From Actinobaculum massiliense (GTDB lineage Bacteria > Actinomycetota > Actinomycetes > Actinomycetales > Actinomycetaceae), in the NCBI RefSeq assembly GCF_001457435.1, contig NZ_LN881717.1:999139-1063138 (forward strand): DNA of 64,000 nt, in the 5' to 3' direction. The notes below the pieces were generated by a model that saw nothing but the letters and a program-made list of their open reading frames with translations, did no database searches and was not told the DNA's origin. Positions 30,254 through 40,020 of this stretch are shown piece by piece. Position 1 is the stretch's first letter. The number at the start of each line of letters is the position of its first letter. The translations under genes were made by a program, and so were the position numbers.

Positions 30254-30724
30254 CTAAAGAACATTGTCCGGAGCGCGCCGGTCGGAGAAGAACTCGGCTA
30301 GCTGCGCGCGAGCTTCGCCCTCAAGCACTCCGCCTATAACCTCGACGCGGTGATTCAGCCGCGGATCGCGCACCACATCCCGCAAAGACCCCGCGGCGCC
30401 GGCCTTCGGATCCCAGGCAGCAAAAACCAGGCGGCGAATACGGGCAGCCACAATCGCTCCCGCGCACATCGTGCACGGTTCAAGCGTGACGTACAGATCG
30501 GCGTCGTCTAGCCGCCAGCGGCCTAGTTCGCGTCCCGAGCGCCGGAGGGCAAGGATTTCCGCGTGCGCCGTCGGGTCACAATCTACTTCGCGGGTGTTGT
30601 GAGCCGCGGCGACCACGCGCCCACCGACCACCACCAACGCCCCCACCGGCACGTCACCCGCCGCGGCCGCCGCCTCCGCCTCCGCGAGCGCGCGCCGAAT
30701 GTACCCTTCTTCACGTTCACGCAC
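30254..30724 (-). CDS. tadA: tRNA-specific adenosine deaminase
   Basis: About 156 residues from a GTG at 30724 (VREREEGYIRRALAEA). The open frame continues upstream without homology, so this start is preferred. Zinc-deaminase motifs are clear: TAHAEILAL (His ligand and catalytic Glu) and PCTMCAGAIVAARI (two Cys ligands). The enzyme converts A34 to inosine in tRNA-Arg(ACG) and is essential in most bacteria. It lies divergent from upp with a 57-base gap. The frame passes through a very Ala-rich stretch (AEAEAAAAAGDVPVGA) typical of GC-rich orthologs. Confidence 0.93.
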   Translation of the reverse strand: MREREEGYIRRALAEAEAAAAAGDVPVGALVVVGGRVVAAAHNTREVDCDPTAHAEILALRRSGRELGRWRLDDADLYVTLEPCTMCAGAIVAARIRRLVFAAWDPKAGAAGSLRDVVRDPRLNHRVEVIGGVLEGEARAQLAEFFSDRRAPDNVL

Positions 30725-30781
30725 GCAACTATTTTGGCACGTTCTAACCACCGCGGCCCCATCGCGCGGTAACCTGAAGGC

Positions 30782-31420
30782 ATGGAGACCCTCGAAATTA
30801 ATCATCCCCTTGTCGCCCACAAACTCGCCGTCCTTCGAGATAAGGACACCCCTTCTCCGATTTTCCGCCAGCTCGTCGAAGAGCTCGTGACGCTTCTTGC
30901 CTACGAGGCAACGCGCGATGTGCGGGTCGGCGAAGTTAGCGTTGAAACCCCGATCAAAGTGACTTCCGGCGTGAAGCTCGCGCGCCCGGCCCCGATTGTG
31001 GTGCCGATTTTGCGCGCCGGGCTGGGAATGCTGGAGGGCATGACCAAGCTTCTCCCCACCGCGGAGGTCGGCTTCCTGGGCCTGCGCCGCGATGAGGAAA
31101 CACTCGAGGCCGTAACCTACGCGAACCGCCTGCCGGAGAATCTTTCCGGCCGCCAGTGCTTCGTGCTCGACCCGATGCTCGCCACCGGCCACACCATTGT
31201 GGAATCGGTGAAGTACCTGCTGGAGCGCGGCGCCGAGGACGTCACCTGCGTGTGCCTGCTGGCCACCCCGGAAGGCTTGGCGGAAGTTGAGGACAAGGTT
31301 GGCCATCACGCCAATCTGCGGATCGTCGTGGCCTCGATTGACGAAGGCCTGAACGAGCGCGGCTACATTGTGCCGGGCCTCGGTGACGCCGGCGATCGCC
31401 TCTACGGCGTGATCGACTAG
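30782..31420 (+). CDS. upp: uracil phosphoribosyltransferase
   Basis: A 212-residue cytoplasmic salvage enzyme converting uracil and PRPP to UMP. The PRPP-binding loop [23 protein letters not shown], the N-terminal [16 protein letters not shown] and the C-terminal [12 protein letters not shown] (uracil pocket) are all present. The length is exactly that of the family. It is divergent from tadA. A hairpin between its stop and the next gene may limit read-through. Confidence 0.97.
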   Translation: METLEINHPLVAHKLAVLRDKDTPSPIFRQLVEELVTLLAYEATRDVRVGEVSVETPIKVTSGVKLARPAPIVVPILRAGLGMLEGMTKLLPTAEVGFLGLRRDEETLEAVTYANRLPENLSGRQCFVLDPMLATGHTIVESVKYLLERGAEDVTCVCLLATPEGLAEVEDKVGHHANLRIVVASIDEGLNERGYIVPGLGDAGDRLYGVID

Positions 31421-31438
31421 ATTTAGCGAAAATTACCG

Positions 31439-31467
31439 TAAGGGCCACCCCGCGTGGGTGGCCCTTA
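31439..31467 (+). terminator. hairpin between upp and the DUF5926 gene
   Basis: TAAGGGCCACCC (31439-31450) pairs perfectly with GGGTGGCCCTTA (31456-31467) around CGCGT. No T-run follows, and the next gene's ribosome site (GGAGG) is seven bases beyond. It may be a weak terminator, a processing site or a translational control hairpin. Confidence 0.6.
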
Positions 31468-31483
31468 CCAATGGAGGAACATC

Positions 31484-32350
31484 ATGGCTAAGAAGAATCG
31501 CAAGCGCGCCCGCGAGGACCGCCCCAAGAAGAAGCGCACAATTATCCCCTTCATCGAGCGCGCCTTCGAGGGGCTGAGCGCCGAAGCGAGCCTGGTAGCG
31601 ATGCGCGAAATCCTGCCGCTGGCAACCCTGCCCGCCACCACCACCGCCGAGCACGGCGAGCAGGACCTCATTTTCGCCACCATCCTGCCGGAAATGGCTG
31701 CCGCCTTCCGCCGCACCGACGGCGTTTTGTTGGTGGCGATCCAGACCCTCACCTCTTCGGGTGATGCTTCGCTCGACGTCGCAAACCGCGTGCTACACGG
31801 CCTGGAGCTTGAGCCCGGCGAGACGTTCATGGACAAGGAACAGCCGGAGGCCGGCGGGCCGCGCTTGCAGGACGTTATCGCCTCCTTCGGCGAGCTGGAA
31901 ATTCATCAGCAGCCCGATTTTTGGGTCACGGCGGAGGATGCCGCCAAGCCGGAGATCAAGGCAGCGTTGCACGACGCCGAAGCTAACGCCGTGCCGAGCG
32001 CGGCCATCGAGGGACTCGAGAATGTGTACTGGTGCCGGATGAGCCGCGAGTTCCTGCGTTGGCTTCGCCCCGAGCCGCGCGACCGGGTACTTGATGGCCT
32101 GGCTCGCCTGCGCGCCGCCGGCAAAGAGAAGTGGGAAGATGGCGTGCGGCTGATCGGGGCATTCCGCGCCCACGGTCTGTGCATTCCGGTGTGGGAGCTG
32201 GCCCGCGGCACTGAGGCCGAAGAACTCGCCGCGCCGCTGGCCGAGTTTTCCCAGCGCCTCGACGCGGCAATTGCCTCCGCCGAGCCACTAACGGCCGAAG
32301 AAAAGCGCGCCCGCTCGGGCCTGGTCGCGCGCCAGGTCACGGTTAGCTAG
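31484..32350 (+). CDS. DUF5926 family protein
   Basis: A 288-residue cytoplasmic protein conserved in Actinobacteria. A very basic N-terminus (KKNRKRAREDRPKKKRT) precedes FIERAFEGLSAEASLVAMREILPLATLP, the family hallmark, and a mixed alpha/beta body ending in a helical segment. GGAGG six bases upstream fixes the ATG; the longer frame is rejected. The basic start hints at nucleic-acid or ribosome contact, but no function is established. It follows upp and could share its transcript. Confidence 0.88.
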   Translation: MAKKNRKRAREDRPKKKRTIIPFIERAFEGLSAEASLVAMREILPLATLPATTTAEHGEQDLIFATILPEMAAAFRRTDGVLLVAIQTLTSSGDASLDVANRVLHGLELEPGETFMDKEQPEAGGPRLQDVIASFGELEIHQQPDFWVTAEDAAKPEIKAALHDAEANAVPSAAIEGLENVYWCRMSREFLRWLRPEPRDRVLDGLARLRAAGKEKWEDGVRLIGAFRAHGLCIPVWELARGTEAEELAAPLAEFSQRLDAAIASAEPLTAEEKRARSGLVARQVTVS

Positions 32351-32560
32351 CGGGGTTGCGGTTAGCTGGGCTGGTTGCGCGATTGCCGGGCTGGGTGCGC
32401 GGCTAGCTCAGCTAGGCGGCACCCGCGCTCCGCGCGGTAGCTTCAGCGAATCGCGCATCTGGTAGGAACCCGGCGGCGCCCGCGCGCCGCACGGCAGAGC
32501 GTGGCGGAGTTCGCGAAAAAGGGTAAGCACTTTACCAAGATTTGGTTATAAGGTTAGGCC

Positions 32561-33337
32561 GTGAACGATGGTACGCAACGCGTTGCGGTGGTGATCCCGG
32601 CCAGGGACGAGGCCGCCCGCATTGGTGGGACGGTCCGCGCCGCCCACGCACTTCCCCACGTCGACCTGGTAATTGTGGTGGACGACGGCTCAGAGGATGA
32701 TACTCAGTCAATTGCTCGGGCATCCGGCGCCACGGTCGTACGGCACTCGGTAAACCGCGGCAAGGCCTCTGCTATGGAAACTGGCGCCTCGGTGGTGCGA
32801 ATGCGCGACAGAGAGGGCCAACCCCCGCGGCTTCTCCTATTTTTGGACGCCGACCTGGGTGAATCCGCCGTCGAAACAGCGCCGCTCATCGATCCCGTAC
32901 TACGCGGCCAGGCCGACTGCACCATCGCCGCACTTCCCCCGCAAAAGGGTGCGGGGGGTCACGGCTTCGTGGTGAACCTAGGCCGGCGCTCGATCGAACG
33001 CGCCACCGGCTGGCGTCCGGTGGCGCCGCTTTCCGGCCAGCGGTGCCTCAGCGCCGAAGCCTTCGACGCCGCCCGGCCCCTGGCCTTTGGATGGGGCGTG
33101 GAGGTCGGCATGACGATTGACCTGCTTACTGCCGGTTTTACCCTGCAAGAGGTGCCCTGCGATATCCGCCATCGCGCAACCGGAAACGACATTGCGGGCA
33201 TCGCCCATCGCGCCAGCCAATATAAGGACGTGGCCCGCGCGGTTTGGACCCGCCGCTTCCACAAGGTGGCACTGCCCCGCGGCAAGCGGGTAGCGGCCAG
33301 CCACGAAAACTTCACGCCCGTGGGCGCCCGCGCCTAA
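32561..33337 (+). CDS. family 2 glycosyltransferase
   Basis: A 258-residue GT-A-fold enzyme starting at a GTG. AVVIPARDEAARIGGTVRA and IVVDDGSEDDT form the nucleotide-sugar site, FLDADLG is the DxD-type metal motif, and SGQRCLS followed by GWGVEVGMTIDL is the acceptor-side pattern of polyprenyl-phosphate/GpgS-like transferases. No membrane helices are seen, so it is cytoplasmic or peripheral. Donor and acceptor are unknown. Convergent to it lies a large frameshifted membrane protein. Similar pairings occur in Actinobacteria (general impression), hinting at an envelope role. Confidence 0.85.
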   Translation: MNDGTQRVAVVIPARDEAARIGGTVRAAHALPHVDLVIVVDDGSEDDTQSIARASGATVVRHSVNRGKASAMETGASVVRMRDREGQPPRLLLFLDADLGESAVETAPLIDPVLRGQADCTIAALPPQKGAGGHGFVVNLGRRSIERATGWRPVAPLSGQRCLSAEAFDAARPLAFGWGVEVGMTIDLLTAGFTLQEVPCDIRHRATGNDIAGIAHRASQYKDVARAVWTRRFHKVALPRGKRVAASHENFTPVGARA

Positions 33338-33438
33338 GGTAGCGAGCTTCGGTGCCAGCCGCGAATCCGGATCCGGTCACTTCGCGTTTTCCGGCGTCGG
33401 GCGCCGCCTACTAGGCCAGCGCGCCTGGAAAGCCGAGC

Positions 33439-35866
33439 CTAAGCCTCCAGCCCCATCTCCTGCAGCTGGGCCGCGACGATATATCGCTCCGCCCCAATGA
33501 GCCACGACGGCACAATAATCGATGCGCCGAGGCACGCGATCGTCAAGCCCGAATCGTTCGTCAGAGAAGCGAAAATCAGCGTGAACGCGCAAGCAGAAAT
33601 GACCGAGCGCGTGAACGGCTCACGCTCCCACACCTCCCCAATTGCAGCGAAACGAGGAAGCCGCGGCCCGCGTAGCCTGCCGGAGCTGATAGCCCAGGTC
33701 AGGCCAAGAATCAGAACCACGAGCATCGCCAGGAGCATCGCGCCGGCCACGGGATTCAGACCGTAGAAAAGCTGTTCTAGCTTGCGCGAAATCGAGCGTG
33801 AGGGCCGGCGCGCCGCCGAAGTCGGCGCCGAGGAAGGGAAGGGCGTCGAGGGCCACGGTTACCGCCCACACCGCGACGACGCCGATCACCGCGGCCCGGC
33901 GCTGGCCGCGGTGCAGGAAGGTGCGAGCGAGGAGGGCCGCCAGGATGAGCGCGCCCACGGCGAGCAGGGTAAACATCGTATTCGTGAGGCCGTAGAAGCG
34001 GCCGCCGGTGATCGGGTACATCCCCAGAAGCGAGCCGGTCATGAGCGATGATCCGCGCATAATCGAGCGCTGAATGAGGTCGGCGACGACGACGGCGACG
34101 GTGACCAGCCCGACCCGGATGAACGGCGCGGCGATCCAGGAGCGCGCCCGCTGGAGGAGCTCGGGTTGGGTCGCGGCCGGGGTGCTCGTTGCAGATTGGG
34201 CGTTCGCGCGTGCCACCAGCTCGTTTGGCACCCGCCGACCGGGCTCACCAAACACAACCTTGCCGCCGATAACCGCCCGCCCGTCCGCGTTGTAAACCGG
34301 ATGAGGCGCGGAATCCCCCGCGTTTCGTTTCGACTTTCGCGGCACTTCACGGTGCTTCGAGCCGCCCGGGGCGTAGTCGGTCTGCGCCCCGAGCAGGTTT
34401 TTGCCCAGCCCCGCGCGCACCACGGCTTTGCGCGTTTCGCCGCTCGTCCATACCGCGCCGAGCGCGATCAGCGCGGCGAAGAGCGCAATGAAAATGAGGA
34501 GATTGAGCTCTGGGCGCTGCAGCGTCCACCAGGGCAACGCATTGGCCACGAGAGTCGCGGCAGGTAGCGCCGCCACCCAGCACATGAATTGAGTGAAACC
34601 TGTTGATCCGTCGCCGGTGCGGCGAGTAACAATGCGCCCCAACCCGGCTCCGAGAACGATCACGAAAAGCGCCGAAAGACCCAAGTAGAAATACGGCACG
34701 AGCGGCTGGGAAAGGTGCACTTTGGCCGCATCCGAGTAAAGCGCCGCGCGCACCTGCGTAGACGCGGCCGCTTTGCCGGCCGAGATCAGCGAATTTGCAT
34801 CAATGGCGCCGGTCAGAGCGTAGGCCGTGGGGGTGATGTCCGTGAGCTGCACCAGGCCCTGGGTGCGAGTGCTCGCCGAGTAGGCGAAGCTCGCCGCGCG
34901 ATCGCTTGCGGCTAGAGCGCCCGCTGCGGCCAAAGCGAAGTAGCCGAGGCGCGCGGAGGTCGATCGATCGGCTACGTCGCTTACCATTATTTGTGCATCC
35001 GGCATCGCCTCGCGCACCACCTCCAGGGCCGCGCCGAAGCGTCGATCGAGCATGGCGATCTGCCCGGAAAGATCCGCGTTTACATTGAGAGCTCCGAGGT
35101 CGATTACCGCTAGACGCGCGTTGCCCAAGCCCGGTGCGGCCTCGCGCAGCTGGGAAAGCGCCGGGTCATCCGGGAGCTTCGCGGCCTGGCCCGTGCTTTC
35201 GACTATGCCTGTGCCCGCATCTGTACCAGCATCAGCATTCGCGCCCGCGCTATCCGCCGACGAAAACGCGGAATTATCGAGTGGGGCGAGCGGCTGATAC
35301 TGCCCGGAAAGCTTCCCGTTCTCAGCCAGAGCCAGGGCCGCGCCGGCGCCGAGCGCCACGGTCTGGCCAGGATCAGCGGCGCCGGCAAGCGCGCCAAGTT
35401 TTGGCGCGTAGGAATTATCGCGGTTCGCCGCCTCAATCGCGTCCCATCCAGGAATCACTCCCGACGCATCCGGCACCGGGATTTCTGGGCATTGCGCCGC
35501 GGGCGCGCTTTCTCCCGCGGTCGGATTACCGTTTGCGCCAGCGCTTGCAACCGCGTTTCCCTCTTTACCCGCGGTGGCGCGGGCCCCCGCACCGAGCGTG
35601 AGCCAGCCATCCCCCGGGCAGGCAACTTTTTCCGCGGTCTTGGTCACCACATTCGCGCTCGCCGCACCCTCCTGGAATCCAAGAAGATTTGGCGCGGATT
35701 CTTCGGAGAGATCCTGCCATTCCACACCGCTAAAGCCGATAACCACTAGTGGCGCGGGCTGCGGCGTCGTCGAAAAAGAAACGCTAGCTACCGCAGGGGC
35801 AGAGGCGACGAAGGATGCCGCCACTAGGGCGGCGACGGTTCCGAGAATTTTGGCGCGCATTCGCAT
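33439..35866 (-). pseudogene. large actinobacterial membrane protein with a 3' frameshift
   Basis: From the ATG at 35866 the frame encodes a signal sequence, a long exported domain (about 30-385, PLVVIGFSGVEWQDLSEESA) and multiple membrane helices with MYPITGGRFYGLTNTMF. After ALTLDFAQ (about 33,785) it runs into nonsense. The missing end continues in another frame as KLEQLFYGLNPVAGAMLLAM and then ISSGRLRG...EMGLEA, stopping at 33439. The switch lies in a GCGC dinucleotide run, so loss of one GC would explain it. Joined, it is about 810 residues. It may be a real mutation or an assembly error. The N-terminal region resembles alkaline-phosphatase-like exported domains, but I do not assign a function. 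Confidence 0.75.
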
Positions 35867-35942
35867 GGGTCAACCCTACTAGGGCGCGCGGCGGGCAAAG
35901 GCGCTAAAGTGAAACGCGCCGAACACGAACCGAGGAGGAGAT

Positions 35943-36905
35943 ATGACAACTAACGCAGCCATTCAAACCAGCGATCATCTGCGGTTTTCGTTCCTCGGGC
36001 CGCGCGGGACGTTTTGCCATGCGGCGCTCCGGCAGGTAGCGACGGACGCGGATGAGGTCATTCCGGCAATTGATGTGCCGGCGGCGCTGCGGATGGTGCG
36101 CGCCGGCGAGGTCGACTACGCGGTGGTGCCGATTGAGAATTCCGTGGAGGGCGGGGTCAACGCGACCACGGACACGCTTATTAAGGGCAAGCCGCTGGAG
36201 ATTTTTGGCGAAATGGTGGTGCCAATTAGTTTCGCGCTCGCGGTGCGCGAGGGCACGGCGCTGGAGGATGTGCATCGCGTGGGCACGCACGGGCACGCGT
36301 GGGCGCAGACGCGCAATTGGATGGCTGAGCATTTAGGCGACGCCGTGCACGTGCCCACCACATCCACCGCCGCGGCGGCGCATGATTTGGCCGCTAATCC
36401 CGGCATCGGATTTGATGCGGCGATTTGTGCGGTGCCGACCGTGGACGAATATGGGCTGGTGGCGCTGTCCGAGGAAATTGCGGATAACAAGAATGCGGTG
36501 ACGCGATTTGTGCTGGTCGGCCAGCCGGGGACGATTCCTGCCCCCACCGGCGCGGATAAAACCACCCTGATGGTGCAACTGTCGACTAACGAGGCAGGGG
36601 CCTTGCTACGGATGCTCGAGCAGTTCACGGCGCGGGGCGTCAATCTTTCGCGGATTGAATCACGGCCGGTCGGCGACTCGCTGGGGCGCTACGCGTTTTC
36701 CCTGGATGCCGAGGCGCATGTGCGAGAAGAACGCATGCAGGCGGTGATGGTCGGGCTGCACCGGGTGTGCCCCAAGGTCACCTTCCTGGGTTCCTACCCG
36801 GCAGCAAATGGCAAGGCGATCCGGCTGCGCCCGGGCACCTTCGACGCCGACTTTGTTTCGGCGCGGCATTGGATGGACACGATCCTGGAGCGGGTCGAGC
36901 GGTAG
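35943..36905 (+). CDS. pheA: prephenate dehydratase with ACT domain
   Basis: A 320-residue enzyme converting prephenate to phenylpyruvate for phenylalanine synthesis. The catalytic domain shows FLGPRGTFCHAAL, VVPIENSVEGGV and NKNAVTRFVLVG (the Thr-Arg-Phe motif). The C-terminal ACT domain shows GALLRMLEQF and SRIESRPVG, the Phe-binding feedback site. AGGAGGAG just before the ATG supports the start. There is no chorismate mutase domain, as usual in Actinobacteria. It is transcribed alone, divergent from the frameshifted membrane protein. Confidence 0.96.
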   Translation: MTTNAAIQTSDHLRFSFLGPRGTFCHAALRQVATDADEVIPAIDVPAALRMVRAGEVDYAVVPIENSVEGGVNATTDTLIKGKPLEIFGEMVVPISFALAVREGTALEDVHRVGTHGHAWAQTRNWMAEHLGDAVHVPTTSTAAAAHDLAANPGIGFDAAICAVPTVDEYGLVALSEEIADNKNAVTRFVLVGQPGTIPAPTGADKTTLMVQLSTNEAGALLRMLEQFTARGVNLSRIESRPVGDSLGRYAFSLDAEAHVREERMQAVMVGLHRVCPKVTFLGSYPAANGKAIRLRPGTFDADFVSARHWMDTILERVER

Positions 36906-36926
36906 GGGCGCGAGGCCCGATCGCAA

Positions 36927-37693
36927 CTATTGGGGCTTGACCGCCTCAGTAATTACCTTCACTTCGGTTTGCACCACCCCATGGTTTCTCAGAACCTCGT
37001 ATACCTCGTGCGGAGGATTAATAGTATTGGCCACGACCAAAAACCATTTGGCTTCCATCGAGTACCCGTAAGTAGCGGACGGCTTGGTGCACGGACTCAC
37101 CCTTCTCCAATGCGATGTCGTACGCGGCGGGGGTGATGCACATCGTCCCATTTCCGGTGTCCCCCCCCCCCCAAAGCATCTTGATCACCAATGAAAACCT
37201 TCTCCGCAATGAGCGTTTCGTGCATCTGGGCCTTCATTGCCTCTTCAACGGAAAGCCCCGGATGATCCGCCATAAAGGTCGGATAAACCATTAGCGTTGT
37301 GTTTGCCACATGCCCGCCATTCAGGCCGGCACCAATTTCATACCCGTAGTCAGCCGTGATGCATTCGTCAAACTCGTGGAGTGAATGTGTCGAGCTTGTA
37401 GCGTCCGATCTTCGTCGGGAACACGAGACCGGAATCGTCTCTACCTCAGAATAATGGGGGTTGCGCTCGCCATGGCGTCGGCTGCTTCACGGAGCGAAGC
37501 CGCCTGGTGGTCAAAAGTCGTTTCAACCGTAGCGTCTGTGGTGGACGGTTCCGCGGCCGGAGCAGATGTTTGTTGCTTGGTAGCGGGAGCCTCAGAAGAA
37601 GCGGTTGCCCCGGAGTCCGAATTGGAACAGGCGGCTAGCGTGCCAACTAGTGCCAGGGCGGCAAAAACTCATCGATTTTTTGACGTTACCCAT
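36927..37693 (-). pseudogene. multiply frameshifted lipoprotein gene with a G12 tract
   Basis: The ATG at 37693 has CAGGAG six bases upstream. Reading MGNVKKSMSF, then shifting at a T5 run, gives AALALVGTLAACSNSDSGA, a lipobox with Cys and a Ser/Thr-rich linker. Later frames supply VFPTKIGRYKLDTF, HEFDECITADYGYEIGAGLN, ANTTLMVYPTFMADHPGLSV, then after a run of 12 G DTGNGTMCITPAAYDIALEK, and finally SMEAKWFLVVANTINPPHEV to TAG at 36927. At least five frame changes are needed, so it is dead or the local sequence is poor. It was probably a secreted lipoprotein of about 240 residues with no recognised family. Confidence 0.7.
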
Positions 37694-37834
37694 TGCTCCT
37701 GGGCACCTCCCTCTCTGATGGTTACGGGTTGTTGTAATTCTGGCAGGGATATAGGCAGTAATCCTAGAGCTTTAAAGATTTTGTTTCGGTTTATAGAACA
37801 CCCGCATAAGCAAGCCAGAAACCCAGAAAAGGCC

Positions 37835-37869
37835 AAAAAGAGAGCGGCGCGGATAATCCGCGCCGCTCT
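37835..37869 (-). terminator. terminator hairpin downstream of the CYTH gene
   Basis: AGAGCGGCGCGGA (37841-37853) pairs perfectly with TCCGCGCCGCTCT (37857-37869), and on the minus strand CTTTTT follows. It lies 318 bases beyond the CYTH-gene stop. Apart from it, the 37694-38186 gap contains no convincing gene; it may include remnants lost from the pseudogene locus. Confidence 0.7.
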
Positions 37870-38186
37870 GCGGTAAGAACCTACCCACCCGCTCACCTCA
37901 GGAAGGAACGTTGACTTACCGTTTCGTGCTCACTCGAGAGAGTTGCACTGGTCTTAAGTTCTGCGAGGCCTCATGACCTCTAATGCCTTGCACCATAGAT
38001 CGAAACGAATCGAATTTCAAGGCTAAATCGAATTTTTACGACAGTTGAAAACGCCGATAAATCGCCGAAAGCTCGCCCCGCAGCGCGACGCTCGCCATCG
38101 CCCCGAGGCGCCGCAGGAACCGCCTGCGGAACCGCGTCGAGGCGTAGCGGGAACCGCCGCGCCCAGGCGGCGCTACAAGACCAGCT

Positions 38187-38918
38187 CTACAGGAACGAAT
38201 CGTCCGAGCCCTGCCCGGAGGCATCCTGTCCAGACGCACCATGCCCAGATGCACCCCGCTCCGAAGCCGGGCGCTGAAGATCCAAAAAACGCGGACTGTC
38301 GCTGGCGAGATCCTCGAGCCACAGCCGGCCCCACTGGCTCCACGGGGTCTTGGAGAGGTAATCGTTCGTAAAGCGCAGGTCGTTCGACACCTCCGTCACG
38401 CAAAACGGCGGAATCTTCAGATCCACCACCGGCCCCATCCGCTCGCATTCGGCGATAATGAGGCCGCCGTTGCGCCCGCCAAAATGGTCGAACTCCCAAC
38501 CGTCCTCGTCGAGCCAGACCGAGTAGCGATTCTTGAGCACGATATTCGTGGCACGCCGCAAAATCTGCACTGCCACATCGGTGTCGATTTCCTCCTCCAT
38601 CTCGTAACGCACCGCGCTCACTACCGGTGATTTCACGGCGATCGACGCCGTTGGTGACATTTGGAGCGCGAGCAAATGCGCCAGAGCCGCGTGCTCATAC
38701 CCACCGGCATAATGAACTTCCGACCGGAAATTGGGCATATCGAGTTCGACGCCGGGGAACTGAATGCGCACGCGCACGGCGTAGCCGTCCTCCGCGAAGA
38801 GGTATGCCTGCACAATGACTTGCTTCGAGGCTTGTTCCCGCAAATCGCTCGGCAGCGAGCGCACAAAGAATTTGCGTTCGTATTCGAAATGCACGGCGTC
38901 GTGATCAAATTCGCTCAT
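38187..38918 (-). CDS. CYTH-domain protein
   Basis: A 243-residue cytoplasmic protein. It begins FEYERKFFVRSLP, a variant of the ExExK signature. It continues with YAVRVRIQ, the KSPVVSAVRYEMEEEID strand, LKNRYSVWLDEDGWEFDHFGG and EVSNDLRFTNDYLS, as in triphosphate tunnel (CYTH) proteins that hydrolyse or bind triphosphates with Mg. The first motif is E-Y-E-R-K, so the metal-binding Glu pair is kept. The C-terminal 25 residues are GASG/DASGQG-type low complexity. Substrate unknown; inorganic triphosphate is typical. It stands alone. Confidence 0.78.
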   Translation of the reverse strand: MSEFDHDAVHFEYERKFFVRSLPSDLREQASKQVIVQAYLFAEDGYAVRVRIQFPGVELDMPNFRSEVHYAGGYEHAALAHLLALQMSPTASIAVKSPVVSAVRYEMEEEIDTDVAVQILRRATNIVLKNRYSVWLDEDGWEFDHFGGRNGGLIIAECERMGPVVDLKIPPFCVTEVSNDLRFTNDYLSKTPWSQWGRLWLEDLASDSPRFLDLQRPASERGASGHGASGQDASGQGSDDSFL

Positions 38919-39186
38919 GAGGTAATCCTAAGCAAGATCTGCACCAACGGGCCGGACCCCGCGCCGGTGCTCACTTTTCGCGCGCCGCACTGGCCGGCGA
39001 GAATAGCTCGCGGTAAATTCTGAAGTTGAACGATTTTATTTGAACATAAGCGATCCGGGGTTCGGCTCGCCCGCGACCCAGCGGACTTTCGAGTAAGCAA
39101 CCCAGCGGCCCCGAGTACGCGGACCTCCGAGTTAGCAAACCCGCGAACCTCCGAGTCTTCACGCCAGCCAGCCGAGAAAGGCGATC

Positions 39187-39861
39187 ATGGGATTCAAGAG
39201 CATCTTTTCCCGCACCTACATGATGTTTTCCAACTGGAAATTCGTGCACGAGCCGATTCCAGACAAAGTCGTAGCAATTGGCGGCCCGCACTCCTCGATG
39301 TGGGACGGCTGGTTCAACGTCATGGCATTCTGGCGCGAGCACCGCGAAATGAAATTCCTAGTGAAGGCCTCGATCCTGAAAATTCCGGTGATCGGTAGCA
39401 TCGTGAAATGGGCGGGCGGCATCGCCGTGGACCGTAGCCGCCACAATGGCCTGGTCGCCGCGATCCTCGAGGAGGCCGACGCCTCCGATCGCTTCACCCT
39501 GGTCCTCGCCCCCGAAGGCACCCGCAAGCAGGTCAAATACCTCAAATCCGGCTTCTACCGCATCGCCCTGCAATCTGGAATGCCCGTGGCCCTCGGCTTC
39601 ATCGACGCCACCACCAAAAGCTACGGCTGGTGGAAGCACATGTACGTTTCCGGCGACATCACGGCGGATATGGACATCCTGCGCAAGTTTTACGACGGCA
39701 AGGTCGGCCAGGACGGCAAGAAAACGTTCGTCCCGCGCTTGCGCGCCGAGGACGACGACGCCGCCCGTCAGCACCTGCTCGGGGACGTAGATTTGGCCGA
39801 AGCCCGCGCCTACGCAATCCGCATGAATCGCGAAACGGGCGGAGTGGGAATCACCGAGTAA
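39187..39861 (+). CDS. PlsC-like 1-acylglycerol-3-phosphate acyltransferase family protein
   Basis: A 224-residue acyltransferase of the PlsC fold: GPHSSMWDGW carries the H-x4-D catalytic motif, KFLVKASILKIPVIG the second block, AVDRSRHN the third and LAPEGTRKQ the P-E-G-T-R motif. It is probably membrane-associated through its short hydrophobic surface and acts in phospholipid synthesis or remodelling. It is shorter than classical PlsC and of the type often annotated as a glycerol acyltransferase in Actinobacteria. About 270 bases upstream hold imperfect CCGAGT/CCCGCGAACCTCCGAG repeats and no gene. Confidence 0.85.
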   Translation: MGFKSIFSRTYMMFSNWKFVHEPIPDKVVAIGGPHSSMWDGWFNVMAFWREHREMKFLVKASILKIPVIGSIVKWAGGIAVDRSRHNGLVAAILEEADASDRFTLVLAPEGTRKQVKYLKSGFYRIALQSGMPVALGFIDATTKSYGWWKHMYVSGDITADMDILRKFYDGKVGQDGKKTFVPRLRAEDDDAARQHLLGDVDLAEARAYAIRMNRETGGVGITE

Positions 39862-40020
39862 GCGCCGGCGCCCCGCACGGACCGAACCGCAGCCGCGTCA
39901 GCACCGCGCCAACCGGCGGCTATAACCGCACCCGCGCCAGCACACCGGAATCTCATCCGAGCGAGCGCCCCGAACTGGCCAGCACGGCGCCGGCCTCGCG
40001 CGCCGCTGCGCGTCTCAGCC

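Noticed and set aside
37385..37876. 163-codon plus-strand frame
   Set aside because: It is the reverse of the decayed lipoprotein gene, whose signal peptide and lipobox are on the minus strand.
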